DNA from: an uncultured Bacteroides sp.
GTDB taxonomy: Bacteria > Bacteroidota > Bacteroidia > Bacteroidales > Bacteroidaceae
Direction: 5' to 3'
Length of the DNA stretch: 64,000 bases
Assembly (NCBI GenBank): GCA_900544675.1
Contig: UQVZ01000013.1
Location: 23,744 to 87,743 of the forward strand
Position 1 is the first letter of the stretch; each line of letters opens with the position of its first letter. Below are positions 35,901 to 44,628 of this stretch, piece by piece. The translations under genes and the position numbers were made by a program. The notes below the pieces were generated by a model. It made no database searches and was not told the DNA's origin. It was given only the letters and a program-made list of their open reading frames with translations.

Positions 35901-36349
35901 AGGACGAGGAGTGGCGCGGCAAGGTGATGGATGTCCGCTTCTGGTTTACGTACAAGGCAGAAGAGTTCAATCGCCTGGACGGGCATAAGGAGACCACTTA
36001 CGAGAATATGGGCCATCTTTCGGGAGGCGAGAAGGCGCAACTCACCTACACCATCCTGGGCTCTGCCATTGCCTACCAGTTCGGTCTGACCAAGAGCGGT
36101 CTGCAGAGTGACTCTTTCCGTTTTGTGGCGATAGACGAGGCGTTCAAGGCGCAGGATGAGGACAAGGCGCGTTATCTCATCACGCTATGCCGTCAGCTTC
36201 ACCTTCAGTTGCTGGTAGTGACGCCCAACGACAACATCCACATCGTGGAGAACGACATCTCGTATGTGTATTTCGTGGAGCGGAAAGAAGAAAAAACTTC
36301 CTGGCTCTACAGCATGCCGATAGAGCAATGGAAAGAAAAGCAGCGGTAG
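32963..36349 (+). CDS. jetC: Wadjet/Mks SMC-like ATPase JetC (MksB)
   Basis: 1128 residues from the ATG at 32963; a TTG at 32954 is less likely. Walker A is GANASGKST (about 48-56). Long coiled coils (about 270-470 and 640-860) surround a hinge-like globular region near 480-610. The C-terminal head has the signature HLSGGEKAQLT and Walker B FVAIDEAF. It is the motor of the complex. In complete Wadjet systems jetD, a Toprim-type nuclease that cuts circular plasmids, follows; here the operon ends and a terminator hairpin and the opposite-strand rnr come next. Confidence 0.92.
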   Translation: MLNLFSTSSDTAGFRLEYMEIYNWGTFHERIFRLAPQGNNALLTGANASGKSTIIDALLTLLVPAKKDRFYNQSSGVEKKGNRTEETYVLGHYGNIQKEGERGVTTQALRDKSAYSVLLATFSNTDQRVVTIFQVRWFSGGELRRSFGLAHVPLEIQKDFQPFDGKGVWRRRLEASYKGARTLVEFFDGPVGYAERITQLFGMRSVKALSLFNQIVGVKVLDDLDEFIRLNMLEEHDAETQYLQLKDSFTTLIEAKVNIEKARTQIEQLRPIADLADRIEHAAGRLSQLATDKDTAVYWFAKQLIDLAKEKLDLAVKEKEKTEAEIGRLRRREEKLKQEERTLSLAIEKDEVGRKLKELEDDIERLSKERDERMASMDAYNELAGKAGFALSPGEETFNAQRLRARQQAEAWAAEKEEIIRRQIDAERSQKELAAQTEELVRTVELLRKNRNNIPVRETEIREAILEHTGASKEEIPFVGELCRVAEDEKEWEGALEKILHHFALHLIVPDEYYHQVNEYVNATNLKGRVMFYRYLPYRSLAGLQAYRASEDGTGQVIDKIEIRPDSEYEEWVRDVILEKYNYTCADGLDTFERYKEKVVTREGLVKFSGERHEKDDRPHVLRRENYVLGWENKEKIHLLQQELLGLQEQDSKLAAEISRARQEAAEGEAQCGLHRRLADLFPDYRKVDWQRYVGKIQRKQDEKEALEKGNDRLHTLQTQLEQVREEQHRLSETDIPEHTRKMIHAEYRIEQLQKEIDENQRVISSIRSLLFTDFEKNYAYLCELTYDQLKQERGKFQAKNERERKKLEAEKRGYEDEAKVKIAEFKHPEETILARFKDWRADVDALPDATHIELIAAYRQMLERLEKENLPKYEKQFDGYLQKTLTDKVGEFRMFFINWMHAIRNNIDMLNDSLKGIDYRRHPVTYIQLTALPQVSEAVSEFKRLMDEAVPDVQKADATPDGRRAHFYDRVEPFMRRLEDEEWRGKVMDVRFWFTYKAEEFNRLDGHKETTYENMGHLSGGEKAQLTYTILGSAIAYQFGLTKSGLQSDSFRFVAIDEAFKAQDEDKARYLITLCRQLHLQLLVVTPNDNIHIVENDISYVYFVERKEEKTSWLYSMPIEQWKEKQR

Positions 36350-36372
36350 TAATGTGTCAATGTGTCAATAAA

Positions 36373-36433
36373 CAATGTGCTAATAAACAATGTGGCAATT
36401 GGCATATTCTCACATTGTCATATTAGCACATTG
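36373..36433. terminator. large bidirectional terminator between jetC and rnr
   Basis: CAATGTGCTAATA (36373-36385) pairs with TATTAGCACATTG (36421-36433), and ACAATGTG (36387-36394) pairs with CACATTGT (36411-36418) inside. It looks built from short tandem aatgtg/cacatt units. Confidence 0.75.
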
Positions 36434-36444
36434 GCACATTGGCT

Positions 36445-38592
36445 TTATTCCGCCAGTGTGAAGTCGAGCTGTTTCTTTTCGAGATTGGCTCGGGTTACCT
36501 TGATTTTTATGGGGTCGCCCAGGCTGAACTTGCGGTGATGGCGGCGTCCGATCAAGCAATAATTCTTTTCGTCGAATTCGTAATAATCATCGCCCAGGTC
36601 GCGCATCGGGACCATTCCCTCGCACTTGTTCTCGTTGATTTCCACATAGATTCCCCATTCGGTCACACCCGAGATGACGCCCTCGTAGACATTGCCGATA
36701 CGGTCACCCATAAACTCCACTTGCTTGTACTTGACGGACGCGCGTTCGGCGCTTGCCGCGGTCTGCTCCATCGCTGAGCTATGGTCGCACAGGGCTTCAT
36801 ACTTGTCGGCTTGCGCGGTGCGTCCTCCGGCTTCGTAGCGCGTAAGCAGGCGGTGTACCATCAGGTCGGGATAGCGGCGGATGGGCGAGGTGAAATGCGT
36901 ATAGTAGTCGAATGCCAGCCCATAGTGTCCGATGTTATGGATGGAATAGCGCGCTTTTTGCATGGCGCGGAGCGATACCGTCTCGATAAGGTTCTGTTCC
37001 TTCTTGCCCGAGACGTCGCTCAGCAGGCGGTTGAGCGATTTCGACACTTCCTGCTTGCTTCCCCCCGTGCGTATCTTGTAGCCGAAGCGTGCGATGAACT
37101 GGCTCAGATTTTCCAGCTTCATCGGGTCGGGCAGGTCGTGGATGCGGTAGGGGAACACTTTCGGTTTCTTGTTCTTGGGCACTTTGCCCACGTGCTCCGC
37201 CACGGTGCGGTTTGCCAGCAGCATGAATTCCTCAATCAGCTTGTTGGCTTCCTTCGATTCCTTGAAGTACACGCTCAGCGGTTTCCCGTTTTCGTCTATT
37301 TCGAACTTCACTTCCACGCGGTCGAAGTTGATGGCTCCTGCCGCCATGCGCCGTTCGCGCAATTGCTGGGCGAGGCGGTTCAGTTCCAGCATCTCGTAGT
37401 TATAGTCTCCCGTTCCGGTCTCGATGATGGTTTGTGCCTCTTCGTAGGTGAACCGGCGGTTCGACTTGATGACCGTATGCCGGATGCGGTAGTCCTTCAC
37501 TTCTGCCTTGTCGTTCAGGGTGAAGATGACCGAGTAGGCAAGCTTCTCTTCGTCGGGGCGGAGCGAGCAGATGAAGTTGCACAGGCGTTCGGGCAGCATC
37601 GGGATGGTGCGGTCTACCAGATACACCGAGGTGGCGCGTTTGGCGGCTTCCTTGTCGATGGCATTGCCCTCCTTCACGTAGTGCGACACATCGGCGATAT
37701 GTACGCCTACTTCCCACAGTCCCGGTTTCAGGGGGCGTATGGAGAGGGCGTCGTCGAAGTCTTTCGCGTCTTTGGGGTCGATAGTGAAGGTGGTCACGTC
37801 GCGGAAGTCCTCACGCTCGGCATAGTCTTGCGGCGTGATTTCCGCCGAAAGCTTTTCTGCCGCCGCTTCCACCGATGCGGGATAGGTATAGGGCAGTCCG
37901 TATTCCGCCAGGATGGCGTGCATCTCGGTGGTGTTCTCGCCTGCTTTCCCCAGCACGTCTATCACCTCGCCGAAGGGGTTTTTCGCCTCGTCGGGCCATT
38001 CGGTGATGCGCACCACGGCTTTGTCGCCGTTTTTCCCGCCTTTCAGCTTTTCCTTCGGTATGAAGATGTCGTTTGCCAGCGTGCTCGACTCGGTGAGCAG
38101 GAAGGCATAGTTTTTGTTCACCTTCAGGGTGCCCACGAAGTTGACTTTGGCGTGTTCCAGTATCTCGATGACCTGTCCTTCGGGCTCCTTGCGTTTGCGG
38201 CGCGCGCAGAGGCTCACCCTTACCCTGTCGCCGTTCATGGCGTGTGCCGCGTTGCGCTCAGCGATGAAGATAGGTTCGCCCCCGTCGTCGGGAGTGAACG
38301 AGTTTTTGCCGTTGCTCTTGCGTTGGAAGGTTCCGGTCAACACTTGTCCCTTGTCGTTCAACTTGTACATCTTGTCTTCGGTTTGTATCAGGAATCCGTC
38401 TTCCATCATTTCCTGCAAGATGTCTACGCACAGCATTTTCAAGGGATGGGTGGTGAGCTTCAGCCCCCTGAAAAGCTGCTTCAGCCCGAAAGCCTCTCCC
38501 GGGCGAAGCTGGAAGTAACTGACGAGCAGTTCGGCGAGTTCCTTCTTTTTCATCCGTTTCCCGCCTTTCTTTTCTTTCTTCTTCTTAGCCAT
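36445..38592 (-). CDS. rnr: ribonuclease R (RNB family exoribonuclease)
   Basis: 715 residues. A Lys-rich N-terminus and winged helix are followed by cold-shock domains (GTFQRKSNGKNSF onwards) and the RNB catalytic core with TIDPKDAKDFDDAL, whose Asp cluster binds magnesium. HYGLAFDYYTHFTSPIRRYPDL marks the substrate channel, and a C-terminal S1 domain (YEGVISGVTEWGIYVEIN) closes the protein. It degrades structured RNA 3' to 5' in the cytoplasm. Length is normal for Bacteroidota. Confidence 0.96.
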   Translation of the reverse strand: MAKKKKEKKGGKRMKKKELAELLVSYFQLRPGEAFGLKQLFRGLKLTTHPLKMLCVDILQEMMEDGFLIQTEDKMYKLNDKGQVLTGTFQRKSNGKNSFTPDDGGEPIFIAERNAAHAMNGDRVRVSLCARRKRKEPEGQVIEILEHAKVNFVGTLKVNKNYAFLLTESSTLANDIFIPKEKLKGGKNGDKAVVRITEWPDEAKNPFGEVIDVLGKAGENTTEMHAILAEYGLPYTYPASVEAAAEKLSAEITPQDYAEREDFRDVTTFTIDPKDAKDFDDALSIRPLKPGLWEVGVHIADVSHYVKEGNAIDKEAAKRATSVYLVDRTIPMLPERLCNFICSLRPDEEKLAYSVIFTLNDKAEVKDYRIRHTVIKSNRRFTYEEAQTIIETGTGDYNYEMLELNRLAQQLRERRMAAGAINFDRVEVKFEIDENGKPLSVYFKESKEANKLIEEFMLLANRTVAEHVGKVPKNKKPKVFPYRIHDLPDPMKLENLSQFIARFGYKIRTGGSKQEVSKSLNRLLSDVSGKKEQNLIETVSLRAMQKARYSIHNIGHYGLAFDYYTHFTSPIRRYPDLMVHRLLTRYEAGGRTAQADKYEALCDHSSAMEQTAASAERASVKYKQVEFMGDRIGNVYEGVISGVTEWGIYVEINENKCEGMVPMRDLGDDYYEFDEKNYCLIGRRHHRKFSLGDPIKIKVTRANLEKKQLDFTLAE

Positions 38593-38871
38593 AGTCGTAG
38601 GTTTTTGTTTCCTTCTACAAAGTAAAGAAAATAAATGGAATATTTGTTCATCGGACGTATATTTATTTTCGGCTTTGCAGGGAGTCCTTCTCTTGACTTG
38701 ATACAGCCTGGAGGAAGCGGGCTATGTGCCTTGCCGCTTTTAATGTAAAGGGATTTTGTAGGGTTTTGTAAAAAAATGAAAGGAATAGTTGAAAGTTTGG
38801 ATAAAATTCGTTTACTTTGCGGCAGACGCTTGAACACCTTAACTTTAATATTAATTTAAAACCGAAACAAA

Positions 38872-39090
38872 ATGAACAAAATTCAAATCGGCAAAAACGC
38901 CGGGCTTGTCTGGAGTAAACTGAAAGACAACAAACATTGGGAATATGAAGAGCTGAAGCGGGCTACAGGGCTGACTGATAGAGACCTCAATGCCGCTATC
39001 GGATGGCTGGCCCGTGAAGACAAGATTGATTTCGATGTGAATGAACATGGCGATAGGATTTTTTTGACGGTGAATGTTTACATCGGATAA
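38872..39090 (+). CDS. small winged-helix protein (DUF2582-like)
   Basis: 72 residues. The sequence GLVWSKLKDNKHWEYEELKR, then GLTDRDLNAAIGWLAREDKI is the compact winged helix-turn-helix of the DUF2582 group, found throughout Bacteroidales with unknown targets. A -7-like TTACTTTG lies at 38812-38819 and a strong terminator follows, so it is a single-gene unit. Confidence 0.88.
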   Translation: MNKIQIGKNAGLVWSKLKDNKHWEYEELKRATGLTDRDLNAAIGWLAREDKIDFDVNEHGDRIFLTVNVYIG

Positions 39091-39105
39091 AATGGCATAA
39101 TGAAT

Positions 39106-39135
39106 GAAGCATGCATCTGCATGCTTCGTTTTTTT
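39106..39135 (+). terminator. rho-independent terminator after the winged-helix gene
   Basis: GAAGCATGCA (39106-39115) and TGCATGCTTC (39118-39127) form a perfect 10-bp stem, followed by GTTTTTTT. Confidence 0.92.
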
Positions 39136-39153
39136 CGGGGGGGAATGTGTACT

Positions 39154-39822
39154 TCAGATGATTTTGTTTACGGTAATGTCTGGAAAATCCTGCATGAACA
39201 TCAGCAGCAGCCCTTCTTCATTCAGGCGTTTCGCCTTGATGGTCATGCTTACGTTATAAACTACCTTGCCTTGCAGATGCGCTTCCGTCATCTCATACGA
39301 CACCACGATGTAGTCTTTCGAATGGAACGTGGTGGAAACGCGCCTGATAGCTTCTTTATCGTGTGCCGAAAACTCTATCAGCAGGTTGCGCAATCCGATG
39401 CTTTTAAAGAAAAAGCTTAATGCTTCCAGCCCCAGCAATACCAATATAGTAGCGGCTATGCCGATGCCATACATGCCTGCTCCGATGGCAAGCCCGATGC
39501 CGGAAGTGGCCCAGATGCCGGCGGCTGTAGTGAGCCCGCGTACAATCTGCTTCTGCAAGATGATGGTTCCTGCACCGATGAATCCGATGCCGCTTACTAC
39601 TTGTGCCGCAATACGGCTGGGGTCGAGCCGCACCAAGTCGCGTTCCAGCACGTCCGAGAATCCGTATTGCGATACAATCATCAATAGCGAGCTGCCTAAC
39701 GCCACTAGGAAATGTGTGCGGTATCCTGCTTCCTTGGCACGGTATTCGCGTTCCAGCCCGATTAGTATGCCCATAACTCCTGCCAAGAATAAGCGCAGGA
39801 TAAAGTCCCAAACCAAGTCCAT
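39154..39822 (-). CDS. MgtC/SapB-family membrane protein
   Basis: 222 residues. The N-terminal membrane domain has the family motifs LIGLEREYRAKEAGYRTHFLVALGS, GIGFIGAGTI and RGLTTAAGIWATSGIGLAIG, with about five helices to residue 140. The C-terminal cytoplasmic domain is ACT-like. MgtC-type proteins are linked to magnesium limitation and envelope homeostasis. Convergent with the winged-helix gene. Confidence 0.93.
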   Translation of the reverse strand: MDLVWDFILRLFLAGVMGILIGLEREYRAKEAGYRTHFLVALGSSLLMIVSQYGFSDVLERDLVRLDPSRIAAQVVSGIGFIGAGTIILQKQIVRGLTTAAGIWATSGIGLAIGAGMYGIGIAATILVLLGLEALSFFFKSIGLRNLLIEFSAHDKEAIRRVSTTFHSKDYIVVSYEMTEAHLQGKVVYNVSMTIKAKRLNEEGLLLMFMQDFPDITVNKII

Positions 39823-40054
39823 ATTCTTCTTCTTTATGCCTTTGTCGTCCTCGCCTGTACGGATAAAGATGGCATCTGACGAAAACGCAAAGACCGTTCA
39901 ACTTTTCTGATTAAACTTTTCTCCTCTCAAAAATAATAAATTCAGGCGATATGGAACAAGTTTCGGGGGAAGAAAAATTGCCTGCTTGAGAAACCTCTGA
40001 ACAATCGAACACTAATTCTTCCAGCCTTGTTCTTCATTCTTCATTTTATTTCGC

Positions 40055-40062
40055 TATCTTTG
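40055..40062 (+). promoter_or_regulatory. -7 promoter element of the cation efflux gene
   Basis: TATCTTTG, 35 bp before the ATG at 40097, directly after a ttcttcattcttcatttt repeat unit. Confidence 0.65.
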
Positions 40063-40096
40063 CCCCCGATGCTAAAGTAAAACAAATGATGCGATT

Positions 40097-40999
40097 ATGA
40101 ATGAGACAGATGCGGCTGTCCGCCGGCGTGCCATTTACAAGGTGACGCTGGAGGGCAGTGTAGTGAATGTCGTGCTGGTACTGTGCAAGTTTGCCGCAGG
40201 CATACTGGGGCGCAGCGCCGCGATGGTGGCGGACGCGGTACACTCGTTGTCCGACCTTGCCACGGATGTGGTTGTGCTGGTATTCGTGCGTCTTTCCGAC
40301 AAGCCGGAAGACAAGAGCCATGATTACGGACACGGCAAGTATGAAACCTTTGCCACGTTGCTGATTGGGGTGGCGTTGCTCGCGGTGGGCATCGGTATCC
40401 TGTGGAGCGGAGGCGGGCAGATTTATGCTTTCATGCAGGGAGAGACCTTGAAATCGCCGGGGTGGATAGCCTTGTGGGCGGCGTTGCTCTCCATTGTATC
40501 GAAAGAAGTGCTGTTCCATTACACCCGCATTGTGGGACGGAAGTACAACAGCCCTGCCGTGATAGCCAACGCCTGGCATCACCGGAGCGACGCGTTCTCG
40601 TCGGTAGGTACGGCCGTAGGTATCGGCGGAGCGATTCTCTTGGGCGAAGACTGGCGGGTGCTCGACCCCTTGGCAGCGGTCATCGTGAGCTTCTTCATCA
40701 TCCAGGTGGCGGTAAAGCAATTGAGGCCTTGCCTGGACGAGCTGTTGGAACGTTCGCTTCCCGACGATGTGGAGCAGCGCATCACCGACCTGGTGCTTTC
40801 GGTGCCGGGCGTGTCGCAACCCCATCACTTGCGCACAAGGCGCATCGGGAACCGTTATTCGATAGACCTGCACATCCGTATGGATGGAAGCCTGCCATTG
40901 AGCGAAGCGCACGACCGTGCCACACGCGTTGAGCGGAAATTGCGGGACGAGTACGGACAGGACACGTATATCAATGTGCATGTGGAACCGGTTAAATGA
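40097..40999 (+). CDS. cation diffusion facilitator transporter
   Basis: 300 residues. Six membrane segments with the zinc-site motif MVADAVHSLSDLATD (helix 2) and NAWHHRSDAFSSVG (helix 5), then a cytoplasmic domain ending RLRDEYGQDTYINVHVEP-like. CDF proteins export Zn2+, Fe2+ or similar ions against protons. The HxxxD pair is consistent with zinc-type transport, but the ion cannot be fixed from sequence alone. Confidence 0.93.
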   Translation: MNETDAAVRRRAIYKVTLEGSVVNVVLVLCKFAAGILGRSAAMVADAVHSLSDLATDVVVLVFVRLSDKPEDKSHDYGHGKYETFATLLIGVALLAVGIGILWSGGGQIYAFMQGETLKSPGWIALWAALLSIVSKEVLFHYTRIVGRKYNSPAVIANAWHHRSDAFSSVGTAVGIGGAILLGEDWRVLDPLAAVIVSFFIIQVAVKQLRPCLDELLERSLPDDVEQRITDLVLSVPGVSQPHHLRTRRIGNRYSIDLHIRMDGSLPLSEAHDRATRVERKLRDEYGQDTYINVHVEPVK

Positions 41000-41029
41000 A
41001 AAATGAAGAATCAGTTGATGTTTACATTA

Positions 41030-41282
41030 AATCGAACGCAGAGACGCGGAGACGCAAAGTTTTTATTTTTTGAGTGAGCAAAGCGCACGGAGATTTTTTC
41101 TTATTTGAACACAGAGACACAAAGACACAGAGAAATAATTTATCTAATCTGTGGAATCTGTGGTGAAAAAATAATCTGCGTTTCAAATAATATTAAACAC
41201 AGAGGCATAGAGAAATAATTTATCTAATCCGTGGAATCAATGATGAAAAAATCTGTGTAATCTGTGGTGAAAAAAAGAAAGA
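41030..41282. repeat. dispersed intergenic repeats, cacagag/ctgtggaatc family
   Basis: 253 bp made of near-repeats: cgcagagacgcggagacgc, then twice a unit running from cacagag(a/g)ca, through agagaaataatttatctaat, to a (c/t)gtggaatc end followed by ggtgaaaaaa. Both strands are free of plausible genes. The reverse complement of the same unit occurs at about 44450-44540, so the genes 41283-44367 lie between inverted copies. Confidence 0.7.
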
Positions 41283-42299
41283 ATGGAGCATGTAACAAAA
41301 ATATTGGTGACAGGAGCGAGCGGCTTTATTGGCAGCTTTCTGGTAGAAGGCGGATTGGAGCGCGGCATGCAGGTATGGGCTGGTGTGCGTCATAGCAGCA
41401 GCCGGCGTTATCTGCAGGACGGGCGTATCCGCTTTGCCGAACTCGACTTTACGGACTCCGACCACCTGGAAGAGCAATTGAAGCGGCATAAGCAGGAGCA
41501 CGGAGGATGGGATTGCATCATCCATTGTGCCGGCGTGACCAAGTGTCTGGACCCTGCGGACTTCGAGATAGGCAACTATTGGGCAACGCGGCATTTCATC
41601 GAGGTGTTGACGCGGCTCGACATGGTGCCCGAGCGGTTTATTTACCTTAGCTCGCTGAGTGTGTTCGGTCCCATCCATGAGCGCGACTATACGCCTATCC
41701 GCGAGACGGATACGCCCCGCCCCAACACGGCATACGGGGTGAGCAAGCTGCATGCCGAGGCATACATCCGCTCGCTGGAGGGATTTCCGTGGATTATCTT
41801 CCGCCCTACGGGGGTGTACGGTCCGCGCGAGCGCGACTATTACCTGATGGCGCAATCGATATCGCGCCACCTGGATATTGCTGCCGGATTCCGCCGGCAA
41901 GACATCACCTTTGTGTATGTAGCCGACCTGGTACAGGCTATTTACCTGGGGGCAGAGCGCGGGAAGACGGGGCGTGCCTATTTCGTAAGCGACGGAGGGG
42001 TGTATAGCAGCCGTACATTTTCCGACCTGATACGCCGGGAGCTGGGCAATCCGTGGCTGGTGCGCTTCACGTGTCCGCTCTGGCTTTTGCGTGCCATTTC
42101 GTTTGTGGCAGGCAATGTCTCGAAGCTGACCCGCAAGCCCGGCACGCTCAACCCCGACAAATATAAGATTATGAAGCAGCGCAACTGGCGGTGCGACATC
42201 GGCCCGCTGGAAGAAGAGCTGGGCTATCAGCCCGCTTATCCGCTGGAGAAAGGAGTGAAGGAAACAATCAGATGGTATAAGGAACAAGGATGGCTATAA
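41283..42299 (+). CDS. NAD-dependent epimerase/dehydratase (extended SDR)
   Basis: 338 residues. Rossmann motif TGASGFIG (about 9-16), active-site Y-x-x-x-K in NTAYGVSKLHAEAY, and IIFRPTGVYGPRERD after it. The C-terminal part (residues 240-300) has a hydrophobic stretch that may contact the membrane. The next gene, a PAP2 phosphatase, overlaps by 10 bp, so both probably act on one lipid-linked or sphingolipid substrate. Confidence 0.9.
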   Translation: MEHVTKILVTGASGFIGSFLVEGGLERGMQVWAGVRHSSSRRYLQDGRIRFAELDFTDSDHLEEQLKRHKQEHGGWDCIIHCAGVTKCLDPADFEIGNYWATRHFIEVLTRLDMVPERFIYLSSLSVFGPIHERDYTPIRETDTPRPNTAYGVSKLHAEAYIRSLEGFPWIIFRPTGVYGPRERDYYLMAQSISRHLDIAAGFRRQDITFVYVADLVQAIYLGAERGKTGRAYFVSDGGVYSSRTFSDLIRRELGNPWLVRFTCPLWLLRAISFVAGNVSKLTRKPGTLNPDKYKIMKQRNWRCDIGPLEEELGYQPAYPLEKGVKETIRWYKEQGWL

Positions 42300-43270
42300 A
42301 ATTGAAATTATTCGAACGTTTAGATAGTGGGAAAGAGCTGTTTGCCGTAGAGACAATCAGCCTGATATATAACGCGCTGACCAGCATCTTGATTTTGCTG
42401 CTCTACCAGCGCATGGACCATCCGGGCACGATGTTGCTCGAACGTCTGGGCATCGTGGCGCTGACGTTTGTGCTTATTTACCTGTATCAGGCTTTCCCCT
42501 GCCGCCTGACGGCATTTATCCGTATGACGGTTCAGATGAGCCTCCTGGCATACTGGTATCCCGACACGTTCGAGTTCAACCGCCTTTTCCCGAATCTCGA
42601 CCATATCTTTGCCAGCAACGAGCAGGCGATGTTCGGGTGCCAACCCTCGGTAGAGTTCAGCAAGCTTTGCCCGTCCATCTGGTTCAGCGAGCCTTTCAAT
42701 ATGGGCTATTTCTTCTATTATCCGATGATGCTCATCGTGGTGGTATATTATTTCGTGAAACGTTTCGAGTGGTTCGAGAAAATCTGTTTCGTGCTGGTCA
42801 CCTCGTTTTTCATCTATTATTTCATCTATATCATGTTGCCCGTGGCAGGTCCGCAATTCTACTTCCCCGCCATCGGCATGGACAAGGTGAATGCCTGCGA
42901 CTTCCCTCCTATCGGCGATTATTTCAACAAGAACGATTACCTGATACCCGGACCGGGATTCGACCACGGCTTTTTCTTCAATCTGGTAGAAACCTCGCAA
43001 GAGGTGGGCGAGCGTCCTACGGCGGCTTTCCCCAGTTCGCACGTGGGCATCTCCACCATCGTGATGATTATGGCGTGGCGGGTAAGCCGGAAGCTGGCAT
43101 ACATCCTGTTGCCCTTCTACATCCTGTTGTGTTGTGCCACGGTCTACATCCAGGCACATTACCTCATTGATTCCCTAGTAGGCTTCTTCTCGGCGTTCTT
43201 CATCTATCAGCTCGCCACGCTGATGTACAAGCGTTGGTTCATCTCTCCCACTTTCAAGCTGATGGGATGA
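42290..43270 (+). CDS. PAP2-family membrane phosphatase
   Basis: 326 residues with six membrane segments. PAP2 signature: C2 PTAAFPSSHVGIS and C3 YIQAHYLIDSLVGF, with the catalytic histidines. The C1 part is weaker (YFFYYPMMLIVVVYYFVKRFE region). Related enzymes in Bacteroides work on phosphoinositol or phosphorylated sphingolipids and on lipid A. Overlap with the epimerase indicates translational coupling. Confidence 0.88.
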   Translation: MAIKLKLFERLDSGKELFAVETISLIYNALTSILILLLYQRMDHPGTMLLERLGIVALTFVLIYLYQAFPCRLTAFIRMTVQMSLLAYWYPDTFEFNRLFPNLDHIFASNEQAMFGCQPSVEFSKLCPSIWFSEPFNMGYFFYYPMMLIVVVYYFVKRFEWFEKICFVLVTSFFIYYFIYIMLPVAGPQFYFPAIGMDKVNACDFPPIGDYFNKNDYLIPGPGFDHGFFFNLVETSQEVGERPTAAFPSSHVGISTIVMIMAWRVSRKLAYILLPFYILLCCATVYIQAHYLIDSLVGFFSAFFIYQLATLMYKRWFISPTFKLMG

Positions 43271-43440
43271 TAATTTTGAACACAGAGACACGGAGGCACG
43301 GAGAGAATTATAATAATGAAGAATTAAGAATGAAGAATTAAAAATCTGCGTAAATCTGCGGAATCTGCGTTTCAACAAAAGGAAACGCCAACTGATTCTT
43401 CATTCTTCATTCTTAATTCTTCATTTATTTAGTTCTTCAT
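43271..43440. repeat. dispersed intergenic repeats (cacagag and gaagaatta families)
   Basis: Contains GAACACAGAGACACGGAGGC (43276 on), gaagaattaagaatgaagaa (43316 on), aatctgcgtaaatctgcgga (43344 on) and the inverted ttcttcattcttaattcttc (43400 on). The gaagaatta units at both ends can pair, making a stem of about 25 bp. Confidence 0.65.
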
Positions 43441-43512
43441 TTAATTGGCTTGTAACTTTTTTCGTGTTCCTGCGTCTAAGAGATAAAGAAGAACATAAAA
43501 CGAATATACAGT

Positions 43513-44367
43513 ATGAGAAAATTCAGTATGGCAGGAGCAGTGTGCGCATTGGCCATGACGCTCCTTGTATCCGGATGCTATGCCGGAGGGAAAAATGTGG
43601 TAAAACCCGGCAAAAACTATGTGACGCAGAAAGTTTCCCTTACCGATATCGAGTCTATCCGCTCGTTCTCGTCGGTTGATGTGGTCTATACCCAAGCTTC
43701 GGGCACACCCTATGCCGAGATTTATGCACCCGACAACATTGTTCCGCTGGTCCGTGTGGAGCAGAAAGGCAAGAGCTTGCATGTGGGTTTCAAGCCCAAT
43801 ACTTCCATTAGCGGACACTTTAAATGCGAGGTGCATGTATATGCTCCCGAGGTGACCTCGTTCGCCACTTCCAGTTCGTCCGATATTACATTGACAAAGG
43901 GATTGAAAACGCAGAAAGACGTGTCGTTCCGTGCTTCGAGCAGTGGAGATATCACCGTGCCTTCGGTGGAATGTGCCGCATTGAACCTGAGCGCTTCCAG
44001 CAGCGGGGATATTGAGTTGAACACAGCCCGGTGCAGCAGTGCAGTTATCGATGCCGGTTCAGCCGGCGATTGTACGGTGAAAGATATGGTTTGTTCGGGC
44101 GATGTAAAAGCTTCTACCAGTTCATCGGGCGACATCACGCTGGCTGGCACGTGCCGCAATGCCGTATTCAGTGCCAGCTCGGCAGGTGACATTTATGCCA
44201 AATACCTTCTTGCCAAAGACGTAAAGGCGGAAGCCTCTTCGGCAGGCGATATCGAATGCCATCCGAGCGGTGTGCTTTCCACCTCCGTTTCCAGCGCGGG
44301 AAACGTACGCTATAAAGGGGAACCAACCCGCGTAGAAGGCAAGATAAAAGGCGTATCGAAAATGTAA
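43513..44367 (+). CDS. GIN-domain (DUF2807) lipoprotein
   Basis: 284 residues. Lipobox LVSGC with C22. From about 45 the protein is a right-handed beta structure with repeated SSSGDI/SSAGDI turns (at least eight), the head GIN domain family once called putative auto-transporter adhesin. The start of the domain reads IESIRSFSSVDVVYTQ. It is anchored in the outer or inner membrane; function is unknown. A single gene between repeat-filled gaps. Confidence 0.88.
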   Translation: MRKFSMAGAVCALAMTLLVSGCYAGGKNVVKPGKNYVTQKVSLTDIESIRSFSSVDVVYTQASGTPYAEIYAPDNIVPLVRVEQKGKSLHVGFKPNTSISGHFKCEVHVYAPEVTSFATSSSSDITLTKGLKTQKDVSFRASSSGDITVPSVECAALNLSASSSGDIELNTARCSSAVIDAGSAGDCTVKDMVCSGDVKASTSSSGDITLAGTCRNAVFSASSAGDIYAKYLLAKDVKAEASSAGDIECHPSGVLSTSVSSAGNVRYKGEPTRVEGKIKGVSKM

Positions 44368-44383
44368 TTATTGTTTTTTTCAC

Positions 44384-44612
44384 CACAGATTAATTAAATG
44401 AAGAATGAAGAACGAAGAATGAAGAATCGGTTGGTGTTTCCTTTTTTTGAAACGCAGATTCACGCAGATTATTTTTTTCACCACAGATTCCACAGATTAG
44501 ATAAATTATTTCTCTGTGCCTTTGTTTCTCTGTGTTTGTTTTTTGAAATGCAGATTCTTCATTCTTCGTTCTTCATTCTTCATTTATCTCTGTGTCTCTG
44601 TGCTTAATATTG
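44384..44612. repeat. dispersed intergenic repeats, inverted relative to 41.1 kb
   Basis: Units gaagaatgaagaacgaagaa (44401), aaacgcagattcacgcagat (44449), accacagattccacagatta followed by gataaattatttctctgtg (44480-44520), ttcttcattcttcgttcttc (44561) and tctctgtgtctctgtg (44586). The middle unit is the reverse complement of that at 41120-41250. Confidence 0.65.
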
Positions 44613-44628
44613 CCTCGGGGAAAGAGCA

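Noticed and set aside
36781..38625. 614-codon plus-strand frame opposite rnr
   Set aside because: Antisense shadow of rnr, whose motifs are complete on the other strand.
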